A stretch of DNA of 64,000 nucleotides. It comes from Tannerellaceae bacterium (lineage in GTDB: Bacteria; Bacteroidota; Bacteroidia; Bacteroidales; Tannerellaceae). The notes below the pieces were generated by a model that searched no databases, was not told the origin of the DNA, and worked only from the letters and a program-made list of their open reading frames with translations. Positions 16,953-30,013 of this stretch are shown here, piece after piece; the first letter of the stretch is position 1, and the number at the start of each line of letters is the position of its first letter. The position numbers were made by a program, and so were the translations under genes. Location of the stretch: positions 9,290-73,289 of the forward strand of contig JAITGL010000043.1 in the NCBI GenBank assembly GCA_031280645.1, in the 5' to 3' direction.

Positions 16953-19900
16953 TTAGTCGTTTCTGTCCGATTTCTTGTCCATCATGTTGAGCTCTCCTAC
17001 GTTCTTGCGGTTGGCGAAGATTTTGTCAAATTCTTCTTTAGCGCCAACTACAAGTTTGTCGAAATCTCGCTGTCCGGTACCGGCGGGGATCAAGTGTCCG
17101 CAAATAACGTTTTCTTTTAGTCCTTCGAGGCGGTCGATCTTGCTGTTTATGGCTGCTTCGTTGAGTACCTTGGTTGTTTCCTGGAATGATGCGGCGGACA
17201 TGAAGCTGTTTGTTTGCAGTGCGGCTCTTGTGATTCCTTGCAGGATTTGATTGGAGGTTGCCGGAACGGCGTCGCGGGCTTCAACGAGCTTGAGGTCGCG
17301 GCGCTTGAGCATACTGTTTTCGTCTCTCAGCTTGCGTGCGGTAACGATTTGTCCAGGTTGCATGGTTTGTGAATCTCCCGGATCAGCCACTACTTTTTTG
17401 CCCCAAATTCTGTCGTTTTCATCCATTATTTCCAGCTTGTCAATTACTTGCTGCTCAAGGAATCGGGTGTCTCCAGGATCAACGACTTCAACCTTACGCA
17501 TCATCTGTCGTACGATAACTTCAAAGTGCTTGTCGTTAATTTTTACGCCTTGTAGTCGGTATACGTCTTGTACTTCGTTTACGATATATTCCTGCACTGC
17601 GGTGGGGCCTTTAATGGCCAGGATGTCGGATGGGGTGATTGCGCCGTCGGAGAGCGGCATGCCGGCGCGGATGTAGTCGTTTTCCTGAACGAGTAATTGC
17701 TTGGAAAGCGGTACCATGTATTTTTTTACTTCGCCCAGCTTGGATGTGACGGTGATTTCGCGGTTGCCACGCTTTACTTTGCCGAATCCGATTTCGCCGT
17801 CGATTTCGGCAACTACGGCGGGATTGGAGGGGTTTCTCGCTTCAAAGAGTTCGGTTACACGGGGAAGTCCACCGGTTATATCGCCGGTCTTGCCTATTGC
17901 GCGTGGGATTTTGGCAAGTACTTCGCCGGCTTTTACAGCATCATTATTTTCCTTAACAACGTGCGATCCCAGCGGAAGCGTGTAGTTTTTCAGCGGTTTG
18001 CCTTCGTTGTTTACTACATGTATCATTGGGATTTTCGTTTTGTCTTTGGATTCTATGATGATTTTCTCTTTCAATCCGGTTGTCTCATCGCTTTCTATGG
18101 CATAAGTAACACCTTCTTGTACATTTTCAAACTCAAGGGTTCCGGCAACTTCAGATACGATGACGGCGTTGAACGGATCCCACTCAACAATTGTGTCGCC
18201 TTTCTTTACTGTGCTTTCGCTGCTGAAATATAGTTTGGAACCGTAGGGGATATTATGCGTAAGGAGTACAATTTTGGTATTCGGTTCGATGATTCGCATT
18301 TCGGCAAGGCGGCTCACTACCACTTGATGTTTCCTCCCTAAAGTGTCTACGGAAGATACTGTGCGAAGCTCGTCGATTTCGAGAATACCGTTATATTTTG
18401 AAACAATACTGCTTTCGGTTGCGATATTGGAGGCGATACCTCCTACGTGAAAAGTACGCAGCGTGAGTTGAGTTCCCGGTTCGCCGATCGACTGTGCGGC
18501 AATAACGCCAACTACTTCGCCTTTCTGCACCATTTGGCCAGTTGCCAGATTTCGACCGTAGCATTTAGCGCATACGCCTTTTTTGGATTCACAAGTAAGT
18601 ACCGAGCGAATTTCGACGCTTTCGATGGGCGAATCTTGAATTTTATGTGCGGCATCTTCGCGGATTTCTTCCCCAGCTTCAACAAGGAGTTCGCCTGAAA
18701 GAGGATGCTGGATGTCGTGCACCGATACGCGTCCTAAAATGCGTTCATACAAGGATGCAATCACCTCTTCATTATTTTTCAGCTCTGAACATGCCAGTCC
18801 GCGAAGCGTTCCGCAGTCTTCTTCATTAATAATAACATCGTGAGAAACGTCAACAAGTCGGCGGGTAAGATATCCGGCATCGGCAGTTTTCAATGCGGTA
18901 TCGGCCAATCCCTTTCGCGCTCCGTGAGTGGAAATGAAGTATTCAAGCACCGAGAGTCCTTCTTTGAAGTTTGCAAGGATGGGGTTTTCAATAATTTGTC
19001 CGCCTTCTGCACCGCTTTTCTGAGGCTTGGCCATCAAGCCGCGCATACCGGAGAGTTGTCGGATCTGTTCTTTTGAACCGCGTGCGCCGGAATCCATCAT
19101 CATGAATACGGAATTGAAGCCATCGTTGTCAGCTGTTAGTTTTTTGATGAGTATTTCCGACAGGCGGCTGTTTACATGAGTCCAAATGTCGATGATCTGG
19201 TTGTATCGTTCATTGGTTGTGATGAAGCCCATGCTATAATTGTTCATTATTTGCTCAACTTCTTGATAGCCTTCTTCTACCAGACTGTCTTTTTCTTCGG
19301 GAATAAGCACGTCGGACAGGTTGAACGACAATCCGCCTTTGAATGCCATTTGGTATCCCAAATTCTTTATATCGTCGAGAAATTGCGCTGTACGGGCGAC
19401 TCCGCAAGCTTTTATCACTTCGCCGATTATATCGCGAAGAGCTTTCTTACCGAGTACTTCATTAACAAAGCCCACTTCTTTGGGTACAAATTCATTTACC
19501 ATCACGCGCCCAACAGACGTTTCGAGCATCACTTTGGTAAGATTTCCGGCTTCATCAACGGTTTTGACAATTACGTTGACGGGAGCATGAATATCGGTTT
19601 TGCCTTCGTTGTATGCTACTATCGCTTCTTCAACCCCGTAGAAAGTAAGGCCTTCGCCTTTGGCTCGCGGACGTAGTTTGGTTATATAGTACAATCCAAG
19701 AACCATGTCTTGCGAGGGTACGGTAATGGGTGCGCCGTTTGCCGGATTCAATATGTTATGCGAAGCAAGCATGAGCATTTGCGCTTCGAGAATGGCCTCA
19801 TTACCCAGAGGTAGATGCACTGCCATTTGGTCACCATCAAAGTCCGCATTGAACGCTGTACATGATAATGGGTGTAGTTGAATTGCTTTTCCTTCTATAA

Positions 19901-21251
19901 GTTTTGGTTGAAAGGCTTGAATGCCCAAACGGTGCAAAGTTGGGGCGCGATTTAGCAATACCGGATGGCCTTTCATAACATATTCTAATATGTCCCAAAC
20001 GACAGGTTCTTTTCTATCAACGATCTTCTTTGCCGATTTGACCGTTTTAACGATCCCACGCTCAATCAGCTTGCGAATGATAAAAGGCTTATACAGTTCG
20101 GCTGCCATATTTTTGGGAAGACCACATTCGTGCATCTTAAGTTCGGGGCCGACCACAATTACGGAACGAGCAGAATAGTCTACACGCTTTCCAAGCAAGT
20201 TCTGACGGAAGCGTCCTTGCTTTCCTTTCAAACTATCTGAAAGAGATTTGAGAGGGCGATTAGCATCGGTTTTAACGGCACTCGATTTGCGCGAATTATC
20301 AAACAGTGAATCAACCGCCTCTTGAAGCATTCGCTTTTCATTACGAAGAATTACTTCCGGAGCCTTAATGTCGATCAACCGTTTCAAACGATTATTACGA
20401 ATTATAACACGCCTATAAAGATCGTTCAGATCAGATGTAGCAAAACGTCCACCATCCAGCGGTACCAAAGGACGCAACTCCGGCGGAATAACAGGAACAA
20501 CTTTTACAACCATCCATTCGGGTCGATTACGTCCGCGCGCTGCACGGAAAGATTCCACTACTTGAAGCCGTTTCAACGCATCATTTTTACGCTGTTGAGA
20601 AGTATCGGTACTAGCCCTGTGGCGTAATTCGTAAGACAGTGAATCCAAATCAATTCGGGAAAGCAAATCGTAAACAGCCTCAGCGCCTATTTTAGCGATA
20701 AACTTATTAGGATCGGAATCGTCAAGCATTTGATTCTCCTTAGGCAGGCTGTCAATAATTTGCAAATATTCTTCTTCTGCAAGAAGTTCGAGAGTTTCTA
20801 CCGAAGTGACAATTCCCGATTGGATCACTACATATCGCTCATAGTAAATAATCGAATCAAGTTTTTTTGTCGGAATCCCCAACAGGTAACCAATCTTATT
20901 CGGTAAAGATCGAAAATACCAGATGTGAGCAACTGGGACGACCAAATGTATATGTCCCATACGCTCCCTTCTTACTTTCTTTTCTGTAACTTCCACGCCA
21001 CAACGGTCGCATACAATGCCTTTATAGCGAATGCGTTTATATTTTCCGCAATGGCACTCATAGTCCTTAATAGGACCAAAGATTCGCTCGCAGAACAAAC
21101 CGTCACGTTCTGGCTTGTAGGTACGGTAGTTGATCGTTTCGGGTTTCAATACTTCTCCGCTAGAATTCTCAAGAATTTCTTCGGGTGAAGCCAAACCTAT
21201 TGTAATCTTCGAAAAGTTACTCTTTATCTTGTTTTCTTTTCTAAAAGCCAT
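16953..21251 (-). CDS. rpoC: DNA-directed RNA polymerase subunit beta'
   Basis: 1432 residues, normal for Bacteroidota. The N-terminal zinc site is C66, C68, C81, C84 (ECHCGK then CDRCG). The catalytic NADFDGDQ at residues 468-475 holds the three Mg-binding aspartates. The second zinc site ([16 protein letters not shown]) and the trigger-loop region follow. It is the last gene of the rplKAJL-rpoBC run, 146 nt after rpoB, and ends at the bidirectional terminator. Confidence 0.99.
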   Translation of the reverse strand: MAFRKENKIKSNFSKITIGLASPEEILENSSGEVLKPETINYRTYKPERDGLFCERIFGPIKDYECHCGKYKRIRYKGIVCDRCGVEVTEKKVRRERMGHIHLVVPVAHIWYFRSLPNKIGYLLGIPTKKLDSIIYYERYVVIQSGIVTSVETLELLAEEEYLQIIDSLPKENQMLDDSDPNKFIAKIGAEAVYDLLSRIDLDSLSYELRHRASTDTSQQRKNDALKRLQVVESFRAARGRNRPEWMVVKVVPVIPPELRPLVPLDGGRFATSDLNDLYRRVIIRNNRLKRLIDIKAPEVILRNEKRMLQEAVDSLFDNSRKSSAVKTDANRPLKSLSDSLKGKQGRFRQNLLGKRVDYSARSVIVVGPELKMHECGLPKNMAAELYKPFIIRKLIERGIVKTVKSAKKIVDRKEPVVWDILEYVMKGHPVLLNRAPTLHRLGIQAFQPKLIEGKAIQLHPLSCTAFNADFDGDQMAVHLPLGNEAILEAQMLMLASHNILNPANGAPITVPSQDMVLGLYYITKLRPRAKGEGLTFYGVEEAIVAYNEGKTDIHAPVNVIVKTVDEAGNLTKVMLETSVGRVMVNEFVPKEVGFVNEVLGKKALRDIIGEVIKACGVARTAQFLDDIKNLGYQMAFKGGLSFNLSDVLIPEEKDSLVEEGYQEVEQIMNNYSMGFITTNERYNQIIDIWTHVNSRLSEILIKKLTADNDGFNSVFMMMDSGARGSKEQIRQLSGMRGLMAKPQKSGAEGGQIIENPILANFKEGLSVLEYFISTHGARKGLADTALKTADAGYLTRRLVDVSHDVIINEEDCGTLRGLACSELKNNEEVIASLYERILGRVSVHDIQHPLSGELLVEAGEEIREDAAHKIQDSPIESVEIRSVLTCESKKGVCAKCYGRNLATGQMVQKGEVVGVIAAQSIGEPGTQLTLRTFHVGGIASNIATESSIVSKYNGILEIDELRTVSSVDTLGRKHQVVVSRLAEMRIIEPNTKIVLLTHNIPYGSKLYFSSESTVKKGDTIVEWDPFNAVIVSEVAGTLEFENVQEGVTYAIESDETTGLKEKIIIESKDKTKIPMIHVVNNEGKPLKNYTLPLGSHVVKENNDAVKAGEVLAKIPRAIGKTGDITGGLPRVTELFEARNPSNPAVVAEIDGEIGFGKVKRGNREITVTSKLGEVKKYMVPLSKQLLVQENDYIRAGMPLSDGAITPSDILAIKGPTAVQEYIVNEVQDVYRLQGVKINDKHFEVIVRQMMRKVEVVDPGDTRFLEQQVIDKLEIMDENDRIWGKKVVADPGDSQTMQPGQIVTARKLRDENSMLKRRDLKLVEARDAVPATSNQILQGITRAALQTNSFMSAASFQETTKVLNEAAINSKIDRLEGLKENVICGHLIPAGTGQRDFDKLVVGAKEEFDKIFANRKNVGELNMMDKKSDRND

Positions 21252-21345
21252 ATTGAAAGATATATGAGTTTAATTTTGATGGATGGAAAATATGTTGCGC
21301 ATCACAGGCTTGGGATTCTGATATGATAGTTTGCCTCTGTCGGTT

Positions 21346-21359
21346 CGGAGAATTCTCCG
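21346..21359. repeat. Solitary 14-bp perfect palindrome between rpoB and rpoC
   Basis: CGGAGAATTCTCCG is a perfect dyad in the 146-bp rpoB-rpoC gap. It is a single copy with no T-run, so it is not a terminator. It could be an RNA processing hairpin or a protein site. Confidence 0.7.
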
Positions 21360-21397
21360 CAAAACATTCGTTTGATACATCATTTTTCTGGAAAGAT

Positions 21398-24300
21398 CTA
21401 ATCAAGTGTAAAACTCAAACCAAGACCTCTCAATTCGTGTAACAGAACGTTCAGAGATTCTGGTATTCCGGGATTTGGCATATTATCGCCTTTTACAATT
21501 GCTTCATAAGCTTTCGAACGTCCAACAACGTCATCAGATTTGATAGTCAGTATTTCTTGCAAAATATGTGCTGCGCCGAAAGCTTCTAGTGCCCAGACTT
21601 CCATTTCGCCGAACCGTTGACCGCCGAATTGCGCTTTACCTCCCAACGGTTGCTGGGTAATAAGCGAATAAGGCCCTATCGAGCGAGCGTGCATCTTATC
21701 GTCAACCATGTGGCCTAGTTTCAAGAAATAAGTGAGTCCAACGGTTGCCGGCTGGTCGAAACGTTCCCCGGTTCCACCGTCATACAAGAACGTTTTACCG
21801 TAACGAGGTAATTTGGCCTTATCCGTCCATTCGTTCAAGTCATCCATGGATGCTCCGTCAAAAATAGGTGTTGCAAATTTCACATTCATAGCATAACCTG
21901 CCCATCCTAAAACGGCTTCAAAAATTTGTCCTAAATTCATACGCGAGGGTACCCCTAAAGGATTTAAACAAATATCGACAGGAGTACCATCGGCAAGGAA
22001 AGGCATATCTTCCTGACGTACAATCTTAGATACAATACCTTTATTGCCATGCCGACCGGCCATCTTGTCGCCCACTTGTATTTTACGTTTTTTTGCAATA
22101 TAAACCTTTGCCATTTGTACAATCCCGGTCGGGAGCTCATCACCTATTGTAAGATCAAATTTTTTACGCCTTAATTCGGCATCAAGCTCTTTATACTTTT
22201 TCGTGTAGTTTTGAATGATTTCTTTAATCAATTCATTTCTGGAAGGATCAGAGGTCCATTTGCCTATTTGTATCACGTTGAAATCCAGAGATTCCAATTC
22301 TTTACGGGAAATTTTGATGCCCTTAGCAATTAATTCTGTATTATTCGCAAGATCTTTCACGCCCTGTGAAACCTTACCATTAACAAGCGTCAGTAGCTTA
22401 TCAATCAGAACAGTTTTCAGTATGGCAATTTTCTCCTCATATTCTTCATCAAGTTTTGGAAGGAGAGCTTTGTCGGTTAGGCGCGATTTACGTTTCTTTA
22501 TTGCTTTAGAAAAAAGATTTGTTTCTATCACCACTCCTGAAAGTGACGGAGTAGCCTTCAATGATGCATCTTTTACATCGCCTGCTTTATCTCCAAATAT
22601 GGCTCTTAATAACTTTTCTTCCGGCGAAGGATCGGATTCACCTTTCGGTGTAATTTTACCTATCAGTATATCACCCGGTTCAATGCGTGCACCCACACGA
22701 ACGATGCCTCTGTCATCAAGATCACGGGTAGCTTCCTCACTTACATTAGGTATGTCGGAGGTTAATTCCTCCATTCCCCTTTTTGTTTCGCGAACTTCCA
22801 GAATATACTCATCAACATGTACCGAAGTAAAAACGTCATCCCATACAATTCGCTCGTTCAGCACTATTGCGTCTTCATAATTATATCCTTTCCACGGCAT
22901 ATAGGCAACTTTGACGTTACGTCCAAGAGCAAGTTCTCCTTTTTTAGTTGAATAACCTTCTGTTAGAATTTGGCCGGCTTTTACACGATCGCCACGTTCA
23001 CATATAGGATGTAGGTCAACAGTTGTGCTCTGGTTTGTTTTTCGCCATTTAGGTATATTATAAGTATGCACGGCATCTTCAAAACTAATAAACTCTTCGC
23101 TTTCCGTCCGGTCATACTGGATTTTGATAGTTGTAGCATCGACAGAAACTACAACGCCATCATGTTTCGCTATAATTTGTGTACGCGAATCTCTTGCAAC
23201 TTGAGCTTCTATCCCAGTTCCTACAATAGGAGCTTCGGGGCGTAATAACGGCACAGCCTGGCGCATCATGTTTGATCCCATAAGTGCGCGATTTGCATCG
23301 TCGTGTTCAAGGAAAGGAATTAGAGATGCAGCAATGGAAGCAATTTGTGTTGGCGAAACATCCATTAAATCTACTTCTTCCGGTGTTACTTGCGGAAAAT
23401 CAGCTTCAAGTCTTGACTTTATTCTTTCGTCTACAAACTTTCCAGAACTATCTAACGAGGCGTTCCCTTGAGCAATAATCAGTTTTTCTTCCTCCTCGGC
23501 GGTATAGTATCGCAACCCTTCATCTGAAAAATCAACTATACCATCTTGAACCCTGCGGTATGGAGTAGAAATGAAACCAAGTTCATTAATTTTAGCATAG
23601 ACGCAAAGCGAAGAAATTAATCCGATATTAGGGCCTTCTGGAGTTTCAATAGGGCATAATCGCCCATAATGTGTATAATGAACGTCGCGCACTTCAAATC
23701 CGGCTCTCTCTCTTGACAAACCACCAGGACCTAAAGCTGACAAGCGGCGTTTATGAGTGATTTCGGCCAATGGATTAGTTTGATCCATGAATTGCGACAG
23801 AGCATTTGTCCCGAAAAATGAGTTTACGACAGAAGATATAGTCTTTGCATTAATAAGGTCAATAGGAGTAAAAACTTCATTATCCCTGACATTCATACGT
23901 TCACGCACTGTTCGCGACATACGAGCCAAGCCAATACCAAATTGATTATACAATTGCTCACCAACAGTACGAACACGACGATTACTTAAATGATCGATAT
24001 CGTCAACTATTGCTTTCGAATTGATCAACTCGATCAAATACTTGATGATTTCGATAATATCTTCTTTTGTTAGTACTTTTGTGTCTTCACTTGTATTCAG
24101 ATTCAGTTTTTTATTGATTCTGTAACGGCCAACTTCACCTAAATCATAGCGTTTTTCCGAGAAAAACAAGTTGGCAATCACCTCGCGTGCACTTGCTTCA
24201 TCAGCCGGTTCGGCATTTCGTAGTTGTCGATAAATATACAGGACTGCTTCTTTTTCAGAGTTACTTGGATCTTTTTGCAGAGTATTGTAAATGATTGCAT

Positions 24301-25213
24301 AGTCTGAAAGGTTCAGATCATCACGATGTAGCAATATATTTTGTGCTCCAGATTCTATGATCGCTTCTATATTATCATTGTCCAAGATAGACTCCCTATC
24401 TATAATAACATCATTACGTTCTATAGATACAACCTCGCCGGTATCTTCGTCTACAAAATCTTCAACCCAAGTTTTTAATACACGAGCGGCTAATTTGCGT
24501 CCGATCAGTTTATTTAGATTTGGCCTGCTAACTTTTACCTCTTCAGCAAGATTGAAAATTTCAAGAATATTTCGATCGCTTTCAAAACCAATTGCTCTTA
24601 GTAAAGTTGTAACCGGCAACTTCTTTTTACGATCAATATATGCGTACATTATACTATTTATATCAGTGGCAAATTCAATCCAGGAACCTTTAAATGGAAT
24701 GATTCTTGCTGAATACAATTTAGTCCCATTAGCGTGTACGCTTTGTCCAAAAAATACTCCCGGTGAACGATGTAACTGTGAAACAACTACTCGCTCCGCC
24801 CCATTAATCACAAAAGTTCCTTTTCCCGTCATATAAGGGATCGGGCCTAAATAAACGTCCTGGATTACAGTATCGAAATCTTCATGATCTGGATCCGTAC
24901 AGTATAGTTTTAACTTTGCTTTCAACGGAACACTGTATGTCAAACCACGGGCGATACACTCGTCTATTGTATAGCGAGGAGGATCTATGTAATAGTCAAG
25001 AAACTCTAACACAAAATTGTTACGTGTATCCGCTATCGGGAAGTTTTCTGCGAAAACTTTATATAGCCCTTCCTTTTTTCTCTTGTCGGAAGGAGTATCA
25101 ATTTGAAGAAAATCTTGGAATGATTTCAATTGAACTTCGAGAAAGTCCGGATAGGAAAGAGGATTTTTTATCGAAGCAAAATTAACTCTTGGTTTTACGA
25201 ATATAGTAGACAT
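21398..25213 (-). CDS. rpoB: DNA-directed RNA polymerase subunit beta
   Basis: 1271 residues. Diagnostic segments: [19 protein letters not shown] and [15 protein letters not shown] of the rifampicin pocket region, [21 protein letters not shown] (read by position), [19 protein letters not shown], and [12 protein letters not shown] near the catalytic centre. In the rifampicin pocket I see no change that would clearly imply resistance. It follows rplL by 105 nt. Confidence 0.99.
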   Translation of the reverse strand: MSTIFVKPRVNFASIKNPLSYPDFLEVQLKSFQDFLQIDTPSDKRKKEGLYKVFAENFPIADTRNNFVLEFLDYYIDPPRYTIDECIARGLTYSVPLKAKLKLYCTDPDHEDFDTVIQDVYLGPIPYMTGKGTFVINGAERVVVSQLHRSPGVFFGQSVHANGTKLYSARIIPFKGSWIEFATDINSIMYAYIDRKKKLPVTTLLRAIGFESDRNILEIFNLAEEVKVSRPNLNKLIGRKLAARVLKTWVEDFVDEDTGEVVSIERNDVIIDRESILDNDNIEAIIESGAQNILLHRDDLNLSDYAIIYNTLQKDPSNSEKEAVLYIYRQLRNAEPADEASAREVIANLFFSEKRYDLGEVGRYRINKKLNLNTSEDTKVLTKEDIIEIIKYLIELINSKAIVDDIDHLSNRRVRTVGEQLYNQFGIGLARMSRTVRERMNVRDNEVFTPIDLINAKTISSVVNSFFGTNALSQFMDQTNPLAEITHKRRLSALGPGGLSRERAGFEVRDVHYTHYGRLCPIETPEGPNIGLISSLCVYAKINELGFISTPYRRVQDGIVDFSDEGLRYYTAEEEEKLIIAQGNASLDSSGKFVDERIKSRLEADFPQVTPEEVDLMDVSPTQIASIAASLIPFLEHDDANRALMGSNMMRQAVPLLRPEAPIVGTGIEAQVARDSRTQIIAKHDGVVVSVDATTIKIQYDRTESEEFISFEDAVHTYNIPKWRKTNQSTTVDLHPICERGDRVKAGQILTEGYSTKKGELALGRNVKVAYMPWKGYNYEDAIVLNERIVWDDVFTSVHVDEYILEVRETKRGMEELTSDIPNVSEEATRDLDDRGIVRVGARIEPGDILIGKITPKGESDPSPEEKLLRAIFGDKAGDVKDASLKATPSLSGVVIETNLFSKAIKKRKSRLTDKALLPKLDEEYEEKIAILKTVLIDKLLTLVNGKVSQGVKDLANNTELIAKGIKISRKELESLDFNVIQIGKWTSDPSRNELIKEIIQNYTKKYKELDAELRRKKFDLTIGDELPTGIVQMAKVYIAKKRKIQVGDKMAGRHGNKGIVSKIVRQEDMPFLADGTPVDICLNPLGVPSRMNLGQIFEAVLGWAGYAMNVKFATPIFDGASMDDLNEWTDKAKLPRYGKTFLYDGGTGERFDQPATVGLTYFLKLGHMVDDKMHARSIGPYSLITQQPLGGKAQFGGQRFGEMEVWALEAFGAAHILQEILTIKSDDVVGRSKAYEAIVKGDNMPNPGIPESLNVLLHELRGLGLSFTLD

Positions 25214-25318
25214 TTAGTTGGGAATTTATTACACCAAATGTAAATACAGATAAAAGATTAAGAATCTCCTTATTAGGAAATTCTTAACCAATTATCTGGA
25301 ATTTTAGAATTATAAAAA

Positions 25319-25696
25319 CTATTTAAGCTCAACTTCTGCTCCAGCGTCTTCCAAGCTTTTCTTTAGCCCTTCTGCATCTGCCTTGGCTATACCTTCTTTA
25401 ACAACATTAGGAGTGCCGTCGACTAAATCTTTCGCTTCTTTTAGAGTCAAACCGGTCAGTTCCTTAACCAACTTAACAATAGCTAATTTATTCGTGCCTG
25501 GGGCTTTAAGCACTACATCGAAAGATGTTTTTTCCTCTACAACTTCAGCCGAAGCACCTGCTATAGGAGCTGCAACTGCAACTGCGGCAGCAGCGGGTTC
25601 AATACCATATTCTTCTTTCAGAATAGTTGCCAATTCACTAACTTCTTTTACGGTCAAGCTCACTAATTGTTCTGCAAAAGCTTTTAAATCTGCCAT
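25319..25696 (-). CDS. rplL: 50S ribosomal protein L7/L12
   Basis: 125 residues. N-terminal dimerisation domain, alanine-rich hinge ([13 protein letters not shown]) and the conserved C-terminal domain ending [13 protein letters not shown]. It binds L10 on the ribosomal stalk and recruits GTPase factors. It lies 22 nt after rplJ. Confidence 0.98.
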   Translation of the reverse strand: MADLKAFAEQLVSLTVKEVSELATILKEEYGIEPAAAAVAVAAPIAGASAEVVEEKTSFDVVLKAPGTNKLAIVKLVKELTGLTLKEAKDLVDGTPNVVKEGIAKADAEGLKKSLEDAGAEVELK

Positions 25697-25718
25697 TTTT
25701 TTTGTATAATTTAAATCA

Positions 25719-26270
25719 TTATTTACTATAAACGATAACTTTATCCTCTTCCAAAGTTTTCAAAACACCCAAAATAGTTTGTCCTGATGATTGCAGTGCC
25801 AAAATTATATTCTTTGCCGGAGATTGTAACAATGCAATGATATCTCCAAGAAGTTCTTCTTTACTCTTGATATTTACTAGTGCCTCCAAGTAATCAGCCC
25901 CAACATAAAAACTTTCCTGTACATAGGCAGCCTTCAATTGTGGCCTGATGTTTTTTTTGTCTTTTGATGCTTTCGTAAACTCTTTAATCAAGCGAGCAGC
26001 GACATTTGTTGTATGTGATAACATAATAGCAGTATTACCTTTCAAGGCTACATTCAATGCTGAATAATCCTCCTCAATGTTTTCAAATACTTTTTTTAGC
26101 AAAGTATTCTTAACGACCATTAATTTTACACCTTGTTTAAAACATTCCCGTCGCAACGCACTTGTTTTGCCTGCATTCAAAGCTTCTATATCTGTCAGAT
26201 AAAAATTTGGATATTCTTTTACAACTTCTGAAAGTTGCTCTATAATCTTAGCCTTATCTTCCTTTTTCAT
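25719..26270 (-). CDS. rplJ: 50S ribosomal protein L10
   Basis: 183 residues starting [17 protein letters not shown], with the expected [12 protein letters not shown] and a C-terminal helix for L7/L12 binding. Base of the ribosomal stalk and in many bacteria the autogenous regulator of its operon. It lies 13 nt after rplA. Confidence 0.97.
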   Translation of the reverse strand: MKKEDKAKIIEQLSEVVKEYPNFYLTDIEALNAGKTSALRRECFKQGVKLMVVKNTLLKKVFENIEEDYSALNVALKGNTAIMLSHTTNVAARLIKEFTKASKDKKNIRPQLKAAYVQESFYVGADYLEALVNIKSKEELLGDIIALLQSPAKNIILALQSSGQTILGVLKTLEEDKVIVYSK

Positions 26271-26283
26271 CGCTAACTATTTA

Positions 26284-26982
26284 TTAAATTTCATCAACTG
26301 ATTTAGGATCAACTTTTATACTTGCACTCATAGTGCTTGAAAGATAAATGCTCTTAATATAGGTACCTTTTGCTGCGGAAGGCTTCAACTTTACCAAAGT
26401 TGAAACAAATTCCTTGGCATTCTCACGGATCTGGTCGGGATTAAATGAAACTTTGCCTATCGAAGAATGAACTATACCGGTCTTATCAACTTTAAAATCG
26501 ATTTTCCCCTGTTTTACTTCTTTGATAGCTTGGCCTATTTCATTAGTAACAGTACCGCTTTTGGGATTAGGCATTAATCCTCTTGGACCTAATATCCTTC
26601 CTAAAGCACCTATTTTTCCCATTACCGAAGGCAATGTTATAATCACATCCATATCAGTCCAGCCACCTTTGATTTTGTCTATATACTCATCCAACCCGAC
26701 ATAATCAGCACCAGCAGCTGCTGCTTCGACTTCCTTATCGGGAGTACATAACGCAAGAACCCGAACTTGCTTTCCTGTACCGTGAGGCAACGATACAACA
26801 CCTCTCAACATTTGATTGGCTTTACGAGGATCAATACCCAAGCGGACATCCATATCTACCGAAGCATCAAATTTTGTTGTTGTAATCTCTTTAACCAACG
26901 ACGATGCATCTTTTAGTGTATATGTTTTCCCTGTTTCAATTTTGCCTGAAACCAGCTTTTGATTTTTCGTAACTCTACTCAT
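26284..26982 (-). CDS. rplA: 50S ribosomal protein L1
   Basis: 232 residues. Contains [47 protein letters not shown] and the C-terminal [20 protein letters not shown]. It overlaps rplK by 8 nt, so the two are translationally coupled. Confidence 0.98.
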   Translation of the reverse strand: MSRVTKNQKLVSGKIETGKTYTLKDASSLVKEITTTKFDASVDMDVRLGIDPRKANQMLRGVVSLPHGTGKQVRVLALCTPDKEVEAAAAGADYVGLDEYIDKIKGGWTDMDVIITLPSVMGKIGALGRILGPRGLMPNPKSGTVTNEIGQAIKEVKQGKIDFKVDKTGIVHSSIGKVSFNPDQIRENAKEFVSTLVKLKPSAAKGTYIKSIYLSSTMSASIKVDPKSVDEI

Positions 26983-27439
26983 CTAAACTGAACTTTTTAT
27001 TATTACCAGGGAATGTTCCTTTTACCGTTATACCCATACTCCTCGCTGTACCTGCAACCATATTCATGGCAGCATCTACAGTAAAACAATTTAAATCAAC
27101 GAGCTTATCCTCTGCTATCACTTTTACCTGTTCCCAAGTTATTTCCGCAATTTTTTTACGATTTGGTTCAGCAGAACCGCCTTTTATTTTAGCCGCTTCA
27201 AACAGTTGAATGGCCACCGGAGGCGTTTTTACGACAAACTCAAACGATTTATCAGTGTAGTAAGTAATTACAACCGGTAATATCTTACCGCTTTTGTCCT
27301 GGGTTCTGGCATTAAACTGCTTGCAAAACTCCATAATATTTATACCTTTAGATCCCAAAGCGGGACCCACAGGAGGAGAAGGGTTTGCTGCTCCTCCTTT
27401 AATTTGTAACTTGATTTGTCCTGCAATTTCTTTTGCCAT
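26975..27439 (-). CDS. rplK: 50S ribosomal protein L11
   Basis: 154 residues. Typical [33 protein letters not shown] and C-terminal [10 protein letters not shown]. Binds the GTPase-associated centre of 23S rRNA. It is slightly longer than the usual 141-147 residues because of the tail [10 protein letters not shown]. Confidence 0.98.
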   Translation of the reverse strand: MAKEIAGQIKLQIKGGAANPSPPVGPALGSKGINIMEFCKQFNARTQDKSGKILPVVITYYTDKSFEFVVKTPPVAIQLFEAAKIKGGSAEPNRKKIAEITWEQVKVIAEDKLVDLNCFTVDAAMNMVAGTARSMGITVKGTFPGNNKKFSLDE

Positions 27440-27501
27440 ATTTTATCTATTTATAAACAATATATAACCAACCAGAATAAATCACCCCGTAACACAAGTT
27501 A

Positions 27502-28044
27502 TTATTCCTTCTCTACTTGCATATAACCCAATTCCAACGGGGTTTTTCTGCCAAAAATTTTCACCATTACTTTCAATTTCTTTTTTTCAACATTGACAGA
27601 TTCAATTACGCCGGTAAATCCGCTAAACGGGCCAAAAATAACTTTTACGTTCTCTCCCACATAATATTGAACTTCCACTTCGTTTCTCAACTCCTGTAAT
27701 TCATCTACCGTGCCTAATATACGGTTAACTTCTGTAGGACGTAAAGGTACCGGATCTTCAGAACCGCCAAGGAAACCTATCACATTGGGAACGTTTCTTA
27801 ACCTATGAGTAACTTCTCCAACCAAAACCGCTTCAATTAAGACATACCCCGGAAGATACGCCCTTTCTTTCAGCACTTTTTTCCCATTACGCAAAACATA
27901 AGTTTTTTCGGTTGGAATCAACACTTGTGATACATAGTCTTTCAAGTCTGTATTTTTTAATTCAGCTTCCAGATATTCTCTAACTTTATTCTCCTTACCA
28001 CTAATGGCGCGTAGAACATAAAATTTTTTCTCAACGTCAGACAT
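27502..28044 (-). CDS. nusG: Transcription termination/antitermination factor NusG
   Basis: 180 residues: an N-terminal NGN domain (FYVLRAISGKENKVREYLE, then LPGYVLIEAVL) and a C-terminal KOW domain (GENVKVIFGPFSGFTGVIESV). It couples RNA polymerase to ribosomes or Rho. It lies 17 nt after secE. Confidence 0.98.
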   Translation of the reverse strand: MSDVEKKFYVLRAISGKENKVREYLEAELKNTDLKDYVSQVLIPTEKTYVLRNGKKVLKERAYLPGYVLIEAVLVGEVTHRLRNVPNVIGFLGGSEDPVPLRPTEVNRILGTVDELQELRNEVEVQYYVGENVKVIFGPFSGFTGVIESVNVEKKKLKVMVKIFGRKTPLELGYMQVEKE

Positions 28045-28061
28045 ATCTTTCTTGCCGTATC

Positions 28062-28256
28062 TTAAAACAATATCTTGTAAACCATCCGCATGATGTTCTC
28101 AAAAGCAGAATCAACCAGAAATATTAATACTGCGATAATAAGGGAAGCAAACATTACAACCACAGCACTGCTTGAAAGCTCATTTCTAGTCGGCCAAGAA
28201 ACTTTATAAACAAGTTCGTTATAAGATTCTTTGAAATAATTTATTATTTTATTCAT
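28062..28256 (-). CDS. secE: Preprotein translocase subunit SecE
   Basis: 64 residues, MNKIINYFKESYNELVYKVS followed by WPTRNEL and one membrane helix (VVVMFASLIIAVLIFLVDSAF). This is the short single-helix SecE form. The ATG at 28254-28256 is the real start; the frame stays open upstream only because it runs through tRNA-Trp. It lies 17 nt after that tRNA and upstream of nusG. Confidence 0.95.
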   Translation of the reverse strand: MNKIINYFKESYNELVYKVSWPTRNELSSSAVVVMFASLIIAVLIFLVDSAFENIMRMVYKILF

Positions 28257-28273
28257 CTGCATTATGCATTTAG

Positions 28274-28346
28274 CACGGATAGAGAGACTCGAACTCCCGA
28301 CACCTGGTTTTGGAGACCAGTGCTCTACCAACTGAGCTACATCCGT
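28274..28346 (-). tRNA. tRNA-Trp (anticodon CCA)
   Basis: 73 nt. Acceptor ACGGATG pairs with TATCCGT (last pair G-U), D stem GCTC/GAGC, anticodon loop CTCCAAA, T arm with TTCGAGT, discriminator G as expected for tRNA-Trp. CCA is not encoded. Confidence 0.97.
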
Positions 28347-28354
28347 GTATTCCT

Positions 28355-28382
28355 CCCTTCCTTTTTAATATTGAAGGAAGGG
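28355..28382 (-). other. RNA hairpin between tuf and tRNA-Trp
   Basis: A nine-pair stem (CCCTTCCTT with AAGGAAGGG) with a 10-nt loop. On the transcribed strand there is no T-run after it, so it is more likely a processing or stabilising hairpin than a terminator. Confidence 0.6.
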
Positions 28383-28386
28383 ATAT

Positions 28387-29574
28387 TTAGTCTAATAGTT
28401 CTGTTATCTGACCTGCACCGACTGTACGTCCTCCTTCACGGATAGCAAAACGTAAACCTTCGCTACATGCTACCGGGTATATCAATTCAACGGTGATGGA
28501 TACATTATCGCCAGGCATTACCATTTCGGTTCCTTCGGGAAGAGTAATTTCACCCGTAACGTCCAATGTGCGAATATAGAACTGAGGACGATATTTGTTG
28601 TGGAATGGAGTATGACGTCCGCCTTCTTCTTTCTTCAGAATATATACCTCTGCTCTTACTTTAGAATGTGGTTTCACCTTATTCGGGTGGGTAATAACCA
28701 TACCTCGTTTTACTTCATTCTTGTCAATACCGCGCAGCAGCAAGCCTACATTATCCCCAGCCTGGCCTTCGTCAAGTATTTTACGAAACATTTCAACGCC
28801 TGTCACAACCGATTTCAGTCCCTGAGCTCCTAAACCAATGATTTGAACTTCTTCGCCAGTTCTGATAATACCGGTTTCAATACGTCCGGTAGCAACCGTT
28901 CCGCGTCCGGTAATTGAGAACACGTCTTCAACCGGCATAAGGAATGGTTTGTCGATTTCGCGCGGAGGAAGTGGGATCCATGTGTCGCAGGCATCCATTA
29001 GTTCTACTACTTTGTCTTCCCATTGCGGGTCGCCATTCAGTGCGCCTAAAGCCGAACCGCGGATTACTGGTGTATTATCGCCGTCAAATTCATAGAAAGA
29101 TAATAGGTCTCTCATTTCCATTTCAACGAGTTCCAACATCTCTTCGTCGTCAACCGAGTCGCACTTGTTCATGAATACAACTAATTTGGGAACGTTTACT
29201 TGGCGAGCTAAAAGAATATGTTCGCGCGTTTGAGGCATCGGACCATCGGTTGCCGCCACAACGATAATTGCGCCGTCCATCTGTGCTGCGCCCGTTACCA
29301 TGTTCTTAACATAGTCGGCATGACCCGGACAGTCTACATGCGCATAGTGGCGATTGGCCGTTTGATATTCCACGTGAGCCGTGTTAATGGTAATACCCCT
29401 TTCTTTTTCTTCGGGGGCATTGTCGATAGAGTCGAACGATCGTATCTCCGAAAGACCTTTTTTGGCTAATACCGTAGTAATAGCGGCTGTCAATGTTGTT
29501 TTACCGTGGTCAACATGGCCGATTGTACCTATGTTAACGTGAGGCTTTGTCCTGTCAAAATGTTCTTTTGCCAT
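28387..29574 (-). CDS. tuf: Elongation factor Tu
   Basis: 395 residues. G1 [10 protein letters not shown], effector region [13 protein letters not shown]3 [13 protein letters not shown]4 NKCD, and the domain 2-3 signature [12 protein letters not shown]. Delivers aminoacyl-tRNA to the ribosome. It lies between tRNA-Thr and tRNA-Trp in the standard Bacteroidota order, driven by the promoter at 29751-29779. Confidence 0.99.
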   Translation of the reverse strand: MAKEHFDRTKPHVNIGTIGHVDHGKTTLTAAITTVLAKKGLSEIRSFDSIDNAPEEKERGITINTAHVEYQTANRHYAHVDCPGHADYVKNMVTGAAQMDGAIIVVAATDGPMPQTREHILLARQVNVPKLVVFMNKCDSVDDEEMLELVEMEMRDLLSFYEFDGDNTPVIRGSALGALNGDPQWEDKVVELMDACDTWIPLPPREIDKPFLMPVEDVFSITGRGTVATGRIETGIIRTGEEVQIIGLGAQGLKSVVTGVEMFRKILDEGQAGDNVGLLLRGIDKNEVKRGMVITHPNKVKPHSKVRAEVYILKKEEGGRHTPFHNKYRPQFYIRTLDVTGEITLPEGTEMVMPGDNVSITVELIYPVACSEGLRFAIREGGRTVGAGQITELLD

Positions 29575-29629
29575 AGCTTAAATGTTCTTTATAATTAATG
29601 ATCTTATTCAAATATGCTTTTTTCTGTTG

Positions 29630-29701
<72 letters not shown>

Positions 29702-29750
29702 TAAATACGTGTAATATATTTAAAATATCTCCCGATTGATTTTCCGGGCG

Positions 29751-29779
29751 CAAAGATAATGTATTTTTTATTCTGCAAA
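29751..29779 (-). promoter_or_regulatory. Promoter for tRNA-Thr, tuf and downstream genes
   Basis: On the minus strand: TTTG (29776-29779), 17 nt, TATCTTTG (29751-29758), a close match to the Bacteroidota primary-sigma consensus. Confidence 0.7.
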
Positions 29780-29881
29780 CAAGTGGCATCTCAAAAAAAA
29801 ATCTGCCGTTTGATGCTCACAAGGAGAATAATCTTTTACGACTTCCAAAATTTATACTTGCCAAACAATTTTCCATTTTGG

Positions 29882-29954
29882 AGCGGAAGACGGGACTCAA
29901 ACCCGCGACCCTCAGCTTGGAAGGCTAATGCTCTATCGACTGAGCTACTTCCGC
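29882..29954 (-). tRNA. tRNA-Gly (anticodon TCC)
   Basis: 73 nt. Acceptor GCGGAAG/CTTCCGC, D stem GCTC/GAGC, anticodon stem TTAGC/GCTGA with loop CTTCCAA, T stem GCGGG/CCCGT, discriminator T. Confidence 0.97.
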
Positions 29955-30013
29955 TTGTCCTCTCCTTCCTGTTCTCTTGAGCGGTTCGCTCCGGAAAGCT
30001 ATTGAGAGAGGGG

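Noticed and set aside
28257..28331. SecE extended by 25 residues at the N-terminus
   Set aside because: The extension is tRNA-Trp sequence read as codons.
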